Assembly (NCBI GenBank): GCA_018806985.1
Contig: JADANN010000466.1
Coordinates: 124,001-188,000, forward strand
Source: Angiostrongylus vasorum
Lineage: Eukaryota; Nematoda; Chromadorea; Rhabditida; Metastrongylidae
Reading direction: 5' to 3'
DNA length: 64,000 nucleotides
Part shown: positions 56,890 to 64,000 of the stretch, one piece after another
Numbering within the stretch: position 1 is the stretch's first letter
Layout of the letters: every line of letters begins with the position of its first letter
The notes under the pieces: generated by a model
Database searches by the model: none
Seen by the model: only the letters and a program-made list of their open reading frames with translations
Told to the model about the DNA's origin: nothing
Position numbers and translations under genes: made by a program

Positions 56890-57640
56890 ACACCGTGCCT
56901 GTATTGTTGTTTTGTTCGCTTCTTTTGCTTAATTTTATTCTTCCCTTGTGTTTCCTCGTAGCGTCGGGATAGGGACGTTTTTTCATTTGTGCTATTATGG
57001 AGGCAAATAACATCAAAGCATATGGAAGCCTTTATGAAAGACATCTCGGGAGGAATAAGTGGTTTTCTCACTGTGAAATATTGCAAGTATCTATGGCTAC
57101 CCAATAACGTTTTCCTCTGAAGGAAAAGAAAAAAGGACACGTGAAAAGGTAAGAAGAAAAGAGGGAAAGTGTGAGGGAAGACCGTTAAGAAGCAACTCAA
57201 TCTGAAATATTCGACGAAAATCTGAAGAACATAGAAGTCCAGTGAAAGTATGGAAAACATCACATCAGTGAGATCTCTTCTTTAACCAAATAAACCTAGG
57301 ATACGTTTTATTCCAATTTCTGCTCATAGTTTTCCTGAAGGCTCACTTTCTGCTATTTCTCATTGACTTCTAACAGCTATTTATCGATTTTGCGAATCGT
57401 TCATCACGATTCTTCCAGGAACCAATTGAGATTCGGTAGAAAAAAAGTGAAGACTTTTAAGATTCCACTTTGGTCACAACATCCTCTGCGTTCTCATCCG
57501 AAAAGTTCCTTCCTTGTTCTTTCACTTCTATCGTGGTCGAAAACGTGGGACGTTTATCTTACCATTTTGCAGTTTTTTTTAAAAGAGAATTATGGAAAAC
57601 AGTTTTGCTTTTTTCCTCTATCGGTGCACGAATATGAGGG
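56890..57640. other. No feature seen
   Basis: T-rich spacer. A 129-codon minus-strand frame (56,874-57,263) is low-complexity and starts in repeat sequence, so it is not called. Confidence 0.45.
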
Positions 57641-57647
57641 CGAGTGT

Positions 57648-57888
57648 GGAGCAGTGGTCAGAGGTGTCCTACAGTGTACACTTTGTCATTGAGTTTGTAC
57701 TTCAAGCCAGCCGACCCCTCCATCTCTCGTGGTGAAGTAATTGGTGCCAGACTTGTCTGGGTGGACAGCAGCACTGACTTGGTACGTCGTTATGTCACTC
57801 CAAGCCATTATATAGACTAGACATGCATTCAATCCCTCGTACGATGTCACGAATAGACTCGAATGCATGGCGATTTCCTAGTGGACTT
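57648..57888 (+). mobile_element. SINE family A, diverged
   Basis: Plus-strand copy with head GTGGAGCAGTGGTCAGAGGTG and the body GGTGCCAGACTTGTCTGGG, ending ACTCGAATGCATGGCG. Confidence 0.6.
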
Positions 57889-57889
57889 A

Positions 57890-58500
57890 TCTGGGCCTAA
57901 TACGTCGTCCTTAATTTCTTTATATCACTATGATTTCTAAATGATTTCTTTCATATCTCCACGTTCGTATAGGATATTCCTTGTGGTTTTTAGTGAAATG
58001 GATTCTCACGAGGCCATATGAGCTCCTATATATGTCGCTCTAGTTATTTGTATTAGCAATCGACTTTTCATTTCAGGATTTACTGCTTATTCGATTATGC
58101 CGGCAGAAACATAACCTGAATTTCTGGATCCGCCTGAGAAAGAGTTCTGTTCATCGTAAAAGTTTTTTCATAAAGAAGGCGATGACTTGTCCTTTTCACT
58201 CATATCATCCGTTCATGACGAATTTAGCGTCATTAATTAGCGTGGGAAACACGACGACGAGACAGGTATGAGCGCGCCTGATTGACGTCATTCGGAATCG
58301 TCCAACATCTGAACCTCGTAGTATTTCAGTGACCACCGAATATGAAAAAATCGTGTCTGTTAGGATTAGTTTACAATAATTCATATAAGCTTTGATGACG
58401 TGTTCATATTTGCATGTGTTTCGGTTCTCTTACTCCTCTTCAAAGAGCTGTTCAAGAATTATTGAAGTTGTAAGACAAAATTATTCTCACTTCTTTTCCA
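57890..58500. other. No feature seen
   Basis: Spacer of about 600 bp without supported features. Confidence 0.45.
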
Positions 58501-58515
58501 AACTAAGACAGTCAT

Positions 58516-58982
58516 ATAACTTCAATGAAGATGATATATTTGCAAAACTCTGGACCGCAGGTGCCTATGGTGGGGAACGAACGCGCTATTGTCCTTTCCG
58601 GAGAGTAACGCGTTCACCACCACACCATGCGGGTCATTCGTTTCGCCTGTCTCTCAGCTAGTTCTATCGATCTTTTTGCCATCAGCAATCACCCGTCAAC
58701 GGGATTGATCTGAGGAGCCCAAATCGGCATTGAACCCAGTTAAGCTGAGGCCATAGTTGTAATCACAATTTTAACCTTTTTAGTTACTGCCTACTCTTTT
58801 TGATGGCAGGGTATATTGCGAAATTTTTCTTTTGTTCCTATATTTTGTTCTTATATGAATTGTTCCCCACCATAGGCACCTGCGGTCCAGAGTTTTGCAA
58901 ATATCTCAGCTTCGTTGAAGTTATATTTCGCAATATACCTTGCCATCAAAAAGAGTAGGCAGTAAGTAAAAAAGGTTAAAAT
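58516..58982. mobile_element. Family M compound element, reverse of the 12.1-kb one
   Basis: Flanked by TAAGACAGTCAT (58,504-58,515) and TAAAACAGTCAT (58,983-58,994), a 12-bp duplication with one mismatch. Order is module, unique segment, linking part, start of a module, an unrelated AT-rich join near 58,830-58,860, then part of an inverted module. This equals the 12.1-kb architecture reverse-complemented, with the palindrome core deleted. Confidence 0.7.
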
Positions 58983-59214
58983 TAAAACAGTCATTATTAC
59001 TGAAATCGAAGTACAGACGAATTCCAAGACGAAAATGAGTGCTTTCAAATAGTTTTGAAATACGAGTTTTCCAGAGTTTTAGAAATCTTCTCCCCTTTCA
59101 TAGTGTACTATGAAAATTGCCACCATTCGAACATTTTGCACTTCTGCTCTTCGGGCTCTTCATCTCAGTCTGACAACATGGATTTAAAAAAAAGAAAGTA
59201 TTTTTTATTATTAC

Positions 59215-59345
59215 ACTTCAAGGATGCTGATATGTGAGCAAAGCTCGGAACTTCAGTTGAGCTTCCAAACCATGATTACCCTAACTAGGGCCTCACGTGC
59301 CACCCACCACGCCAACCGGTGCCTTTCTTACCCTGGCTTTCTCTC
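59215..59345 (-). mobile_element. Family D tRNA-like element
   Basis: Single minus-strand copy: CACCGGTTGGCGTGGTGGGTGGCACGTGAGGCCC in two conserved blocks, a degraded B box (GGTTTGGAAGC), and a GCTCACATATCAGCATCCTTG tail shared with the 14.0-kb pair. Confidence 0.5.
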
Positions 59346-59504
59346 ACCATTCTTTCTCTGCTCTTTTCTATGAATAGGCACAAAATAAAATTTAAACCTT
59401 CTGTTATTACTTGTAGAATGGGCGAATGGTGCGAACTTTTTTGGGAGAAAATACCACTTTTAAATTATTTAGGTTACGGTGGAGAAAATAATATCTCAAG
59501 ACCG

Positions 59505-60190
59505 ACTTTCCTTTAATCTCGGCAATGATCGAAAAGTCACTCTTTTCTGGATGAACAAACACGAGGTTGTTATTACAGCATTTATTCATCCACAATAGCT
59601 AACGTTTCAGCGCTTTCATCTTCTTCGGGGCCTGGAAAGGTCAGTTCTATTTTATACAACACGTATTCACTTCTACTGTGCGGATCCCAGCACTTCTCCC
59701 ATTCGATTCGTTTCCTCGCATCCATTGTCCACGAAGATCTTCCATCTTTTACGGGTGGTTTTGGTTGCTTCTTGAGGATTTCCATTTCATCTTGAATGTC
59801 GTGGAATGCTGGTCGAGCATTTCTCCCTGGAGTCCTGAGATAGCCGAGCTGGAACGTTCCTAATTGGATTGCAGAGAGCGACTTTTTTCCAGGACAATTC
59901 CGGTACCAATTTCACGACCTCAGAGTGATGAGAGGCTTGGTTAGTCCGGTGTGGAATCGAACTAGCTCCATGCTCGTGATAACGGACATCACTACCACTG
60001 TGTTATCCGCCCCCCTCAGTCGTTTATTGTTAAGTGGAAATCTACGTGTTAAGTTGGTCTGCTGAAATTATTAAAGTGTCTGGCTGAATAGATCGCGTGT
60101 AGACTTGACCTTTCGAAGCTCTGAGGAAGCTGCCGAAGCGTCGGCTATCGTGTATCAATAAGTGCTGTAATAACAACCTCGTATTTTCTC
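59505..60190. mobile_element. Inverted-repeat element with Penelope-like ends, SINE inside
   Basis: Left end (59,545-59,640) and right end (60,085-60,185) are inverted copies sharing ACGAGGTTGTTATTACAGCA and AGC(T/C)(A/G)ACG(T/C)TTC(A/G)GC. A family B SINE (59,662-60,015) accounts for most of the interior. Without it the element is about 330 bp, like the one at 25.5 kb. Confidence 0.55.
59662..60015 (-). mobile_element. SINE family B
   Basis: Full-length minus-strand copy: head GGGGCGGATAACACAGTGGTAG (A-box position 59,995-60,005, one mismatch), B box GTTCGATTC exact (59,954-59,962), and a body matching the 9.3 and 18.4 kb copies. Confidence 0.75.
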
Positions 60191-60194
60191 ATCA

Positions 60195-61250
60195 AGAAAA
60201 AAGAAGCAAATGGCATCTCAAATATTTTCTGTCTTTCAATTGAATGACATTCATGCTTGTCGTGACGTTCTTTCACCGACTTATATTTTATAGTATAATT
60301 ATCATTCCTCTTCAACTGTAAAGCTTCTCCGTAATCATCGACTTTCTCCATAACTATTGGTTTTCTCGAAGGACATCGCTCCTGACTACCGTTGCTAGCC
60401 ATCATCGCTATCTCCATGTCATCTGCACGACCGTCGTTCCTCTTCACAACTGTAGATCTTCTCCACGTTCGTCCTCTCTCTCCACAAATCTGTGTCTTCT
60501 CATAGGAATTACCGGCGGCATCGGAGAGCGTAGGTATAATATTTGAGAGTCAAATAATTCGTGTATGATGCAGAAGATTAACTGAACCAGTCAACCAACC
60601 TGCTCTTGCCAACACCAGCCCTTTATATTCCCCTAAGTGCCAACGTGTGATTTTCACTGGACTTCATCACTTCTGCGTTCGCTCCAAAAAAAGACTTTTT
60701 AATACTATTTCTACAGCTTTGGTCTATGTTACACTCTTTCGATGCCGGTCACAGCACCTCATCCGCCATTTAATCTACTAAATGAACTAGACGGTTCGTT
60801 GAGTTTCTTCTTTGAAATACGAAACTTTATGAGTCTATGTTTATAGTCCTGTCATGTTATCAAATATCGATATAAGACTCGAAAATGAAGAGCATTACTA
60901 ATGTTTATTAAAATTTATTGAAATTTCCTTTATATGCGACGTTATCAAGCTCTCTATAGAGTACTCACAACTGGCATAGGGCTTTTTTCTAAACAACATC
61001 CAACTCTCGCAACATCGTGGACATCTCATCGTTACCGTCGTTCTGATCGAATCACGACCTATTGTTAAGAAAAAAAAAGTGAAGAACGAGGAAAAAATAA
61101 GAGTATTTAGGAAGAAAGAGAAACTTGGTAGCACTCTTTGAAAAAAACCTTTCAGAGCTTTAGCGCTTTTCTATGTATTTGTCTTACATTGAATTGGAAT
61201 AGGTCTTCAATCAATATGGAGTATTTAACGAAGTGTTTAAAGGCACCCTA
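60195..61250. other. No gene recognised
   Basis: The minus strand at 60,145-60,540 is open for about 130 codons and contains the GAAGCTTTACAGTTGAAGAGG/GAAGATCTACAGTTGTGAAG imperfect repeat. Its 3' end runs into the repeat at 60,190, so it is not called as a gene. Confidence 0.35.
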
Positions 61251-61254
61251 AAAT

Positions 61255-61480
61255 GTAGAAAGCGTCCCCGGTTCGGTGCGGCACGCCAGATTCACCGACT
61301 CTTCCTTCCCTCTGGATTTGGCAGAATGCATGCACCGGCTTTGTATACTGCTATGCCACCATAATTTGTTATTTAAGTCAAATAGGCATTCAAATCACTT
61401 TTACGATGTTATGAATTATTGTTGAGTACATATTACGTCCTTAACAGGTTGATCAACTCCGAGTGCTTGTCTTTTGCTTT
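61255..61480 (+). mobile_element. SINE family A, very diverged
   Basis: Plus-strand copy recognisable by CACCGACTCTTCCTTCCCTC in the body and GTTGATCAACTCCGAGTGCTTG at the end. Confidence 0.4.
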
Positions 61481-61864
61481 ATCATTCAAACACCCCTGAA
61501 AGTCTTAGTTCACTACAATAAAGTAAAAAACTGCAGAAGACTGCATTTCGACCTGTGGTCTGAGGATTTTGTGCTCAAGAATTTGAACAGTATGTCGTCA
61601 TAATCTTGTGTATATAAAGAATTAATCGAGTACTGTGGTCATTTAAAGCGGCTTTTGTGTTTTTTTTCTCGGCTACTAAAAAAAAGCCTCGGCTCTTGTT
61701 TGTCGTTATAATCTGAAATACAAATGAGCTTTGCGAGGTGGAATGATACAGGACAGGAGAGTGCGTTCCGTATTTCCCTGATTTACAAAATCAGTCGCTA
61801 ATTGGTGTGTGATCCAATGACGACAGTATGAGTCATAGACTAACCACGAATCGGAATAAACAAT

Positions 61865-62145
61865 GAAGCTCCCGGTTTTGATCAATCTCTGAGGGATATC
61901 CCATGCCTTCGACTTCATCAAGTGACGTTGGAGCTGATTGAATGCCTATCTGTCCTCTATAGTGACTTGCTGTAGCGTACCAATGCATAAAGTCAATGCT
62001 GTTATCATCGCAGACAAATCTGGTACCAATTTGCGACACCGAACAGGTGGAAGTGTTGGCGAGCGTGAGGGGGGGTGAGGTCGAACCAACGACCACGTAT
62101 TTACTCCAGAACACTTCTTAACTACTCCGCAACACGTGCCCCACG
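61865..62145 (-). mobile_element. SINE family A
   Basis: Minus-strand copy: head GGGGCACGTGTTGCGGAGTAGTTAAG, B-box region TGGTTCGACCTC, and the body GGTACCAGATTTGTCTGCG, ending TTGATCAAAACCGGGAGC. Confidence 0.65.
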
Positions 62146-62498
62146 TGTCGCATATAGCCGGAAGCATAGTTTGATGGCGCAAATTTAAATTAATCTTTCT
62201 ACTTTAAAAAAGCTAGCGATAGTTCATTGCCATTCAATAACACGACTAATGTCATGGCCCAACTATGCTTCGACACAGCTAAGACTCCCACTCCCAACTT
62301 CCACAGTCAGAAATTGGTGCTTTACAAGGGATAGCGGAGATCTGCTGTGAAGGACCGGAAAGGTTAAGGTGGGTATCTCAGGATTCCTGTGTGAGAATCT
62401 GCTGGACCAGCACACAACGGTATTCGTAAGGAAGACGGACCTAGTGAAAGAAGTGGTGGGAACCCTGCAATATTTGATACTCATGGGCATCATGCAAA

Positions 62499-62502
<4 letters not shown>

Positions 62503-62546
<44 letters not shown>
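62503..62546. repeat. AT dinucleotide microsatellite
   Basis: Twenty-two uninterrupted AT units. Likely length-polymorphic. Confidence 0.95.
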
Positions 62547-62550
<4 letters not shown>

Positions 62551-62691
62551 TCTTCGTGAATTATTTTACTATTAGAAACGAAACCAACGATAATTCAACG
62601 ATTTTTGTCAAGCAGGATAGAGATCTAGTTATTCTACCAAACTGAATTTCTAGCGTTCTGAACCCTTCGAATTATTCTGCTTCGTTTTCAG

Positions 62692-62944
62692 TTTTTCAAA
62701 TAATCCAGTTGTCGACAAGTTGCCATCGATGGATTTGTGTAAAGTTAATGTCATTGAACGGTACTCGAGTATTCCTCGTATAACTGTGCCTGGACGTTCT
62801 CAGCTCTTCACTACGGGAAGACATCAGCTTTTGTGGATTGAGGAGGGGCTGAGGGGGGTGGATCTTCTCTCAACCTTTAGAGATGGCGAGAATATTCGAC
62901 ACGTGACGAAGTTGAGTCAAATAACGTGTGTTTATGAATTCTAG
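62692..62944 (+). CDS. Orphan candidate 3'-terminal exon
   Basis: Open for 83 codons from acceptor TTCGTTTTCAG to TAG at 62,942-62,944. The frame begins FSNNPVVDKLPSMDLCKV and contains RYSSIPRITVPGRSQLF and HQLLWIEEG. The acceptor is a strong nematode type and the frame is outside all repeat families noted. No domain is recognised, and upstream exons would have to lie beyond the microsatellite and SINE. Confidence 0.3.
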
Positions 62945-63214
62945 GAGAGGATGTCACAGTACATGTCAATACACGAATGAAAATCAAACACTTTACTTAC
63001 GGATATTAGCCAAACTGAGTTGGTCTTCTGGATTGATTGCTTAAGTGTTTGAGATCTTGTGTTAACTTTGTGTTGCATTTTAAGTGCTACAATAGCTATT
63101 CAGTTGAGAACATCAATATCTGTTTCCAAATATAATTACAAATGATGGTTATATAAACAAATTATGGATAGCTTTTTCTTTCACAATAGGTCTTATGAAA
63201 TAATGGTATGGTTA

Positions 63215-63503
63215 AAGAATAAAAAGGATAAAGCTCTCGGCGTTGATCAATCCATGAGGGTTGCGCCATGCATTCCACTTCATTAAGCATCGTTTGGAGG
63301 TGATTGAATGCATATCTGGCCTTTACAATTACTTTCGATGGCCTACCGATGTATCGAGGCAGTGCCGCTATCCTCCTAGATAAATCTAGTACCAATCTGC
63401 CGACCCCAAAGGGATGGAAGGCTTGGTGGACCATGGATGCGGGGATCAATTCAACGTGTGTGTAGCAGGGCGGCTCGGACCAGTACGCTACACGCTCCCG
63501 ATT
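63215..63503 (-). mobile_element. SINE family A with target duplication
   Basis: Minus-strand copy. The head (GGGAGCGTGTAGCGTACTGG) is degraded, the body is well kept, and the tail reads GAGCTTTATCCTTTTTATTC. A 9-bp direct repeat GTATGGTTA flanks it (63,206-63,214 and 63,504-63,512). Confidence 0.75.
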
Positions 63504-64000
63504 GTATGGTTATGAAGCATTTTTAACATTCGAATTCTAATATCGTTTCAGTAGTATTCGATCCACCAATGCAGTGGATTGATAATTGGTTTCTTAGCTG
63601 TTTTTTTTTGTCAAAAAGATGTTTCATTTTCATTGTTAGAACTCTTATAAGGCGAGCAATTTGATGAGGTCGAAAGCGGCTTAGCGGTTTTAACTGTGGT
63701 ATCAGGACTGTCAGTGGGCGAGCATGAGAATAATTAAGTTTACTTCCACAGTTCTTCGCAGTATTAAGTTTACTCTTACTTCATTTACTGTCGTTTAACG
63801 ACCACATAGGTTTATAAGTGTGCGTTCTGTTTGTGGAAATTACGTAAGAACTCTTTTTAGTAATTGGTAAGATTGGTCGGAAAAACTTGCAGCTAACTTC
63901 TACATACTTTTATATTGAAAGAAAACAACTTTACATTGTTAAAAATTATTCAGTTTAAGGTAGTTTTATGGACAAAGTTAGAACTAATCGAACTCTAAGG

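Noticed and set aside
56874..57263. 129-codon minus-strand frame
   Set aside because: Low-complexity Phe/Leu-rich sequence from A/T-rich DNA, beginning at the edge of a family M copy.
60145..60540. Minus-strand frame of about 130 codons with an imperfect internal repeat
   Set aside because: It runs into the Penelope-like terminal repeat at its end and lacks clear splice sites. Not distinguishable from chance.

Overview
This window looks like nuclear DNA of a nematode, most likely a strongylid (hookworm-like) parasite. The support is: short introns with TTTTCAG-type acceptors and GTAAG/GTATG donors, an acceptor directly before a start codon as in spliced-leader trans-splicing, a nematode sigma-like glutathione S-transferase, and abundant RTE-type LINE debris of the kind common in hookworm genomes. 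The species cannot be fixed from the sequence alone.

Two genes can be modelled with confidence, both on the + strand. A glutathione S-transferase (8,770-23,959) has five exons that join in frame to 220 codons, with a first intron of about 12.8 kb packed with repeats. A Ro60/TROVE RNA-binding protein gene (27,455-31,180, rop-1/Ro60 orthologue) has fifteen exons joining to 665 codons. Four further stretches look like exons or small genes of unknown identity (13.2 kb, 45.7-46.1 kb minus strand, 49.8 kb, 62.7 kb), all tentative.

The rest is mobile-element sequence and decayed DNA. RTE non-LTR retrotransposon copies lie at 3.2-5.4 kb (-), 6.1-7.0 kb (+), 17.4-19.0 kb (+), 33.7-34.3 kb (-), 36.6-39.6 kb (+) and 46.4-48.9 kb (-), all broken. 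At least four families of short elements are present. Family A (about 280 bp) and family B (about 340 bp) have tRNA-like heads with recognisable pol III A and B boxes. Family C (about 370 bp) has a TACTTGA-type tail. A further related group (called M and D here) forms large snap-back structures. Many copies are flanked by 9-14 bp direct repeats, and several are nested inside each other or inside RTE copies. Penelope-like (GIY-YIG) remnants and their terminal sequences are also present.

No CRISPR array, operon of bacterial type, rRNA gene or confident tRNA gene was seen. The most unusual structure is a 707-bp compound element at 12,076-12,782. It carries three copies of one 230-bp module, two of them as a nearly perfect 228-bp-arm inverted repeat. 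Its architecture recurs in several other copies with about 12-bp target duplications. The two real genes do not obviously act together: one is a detoxification enzyme, the other an RNA quality-control protein.
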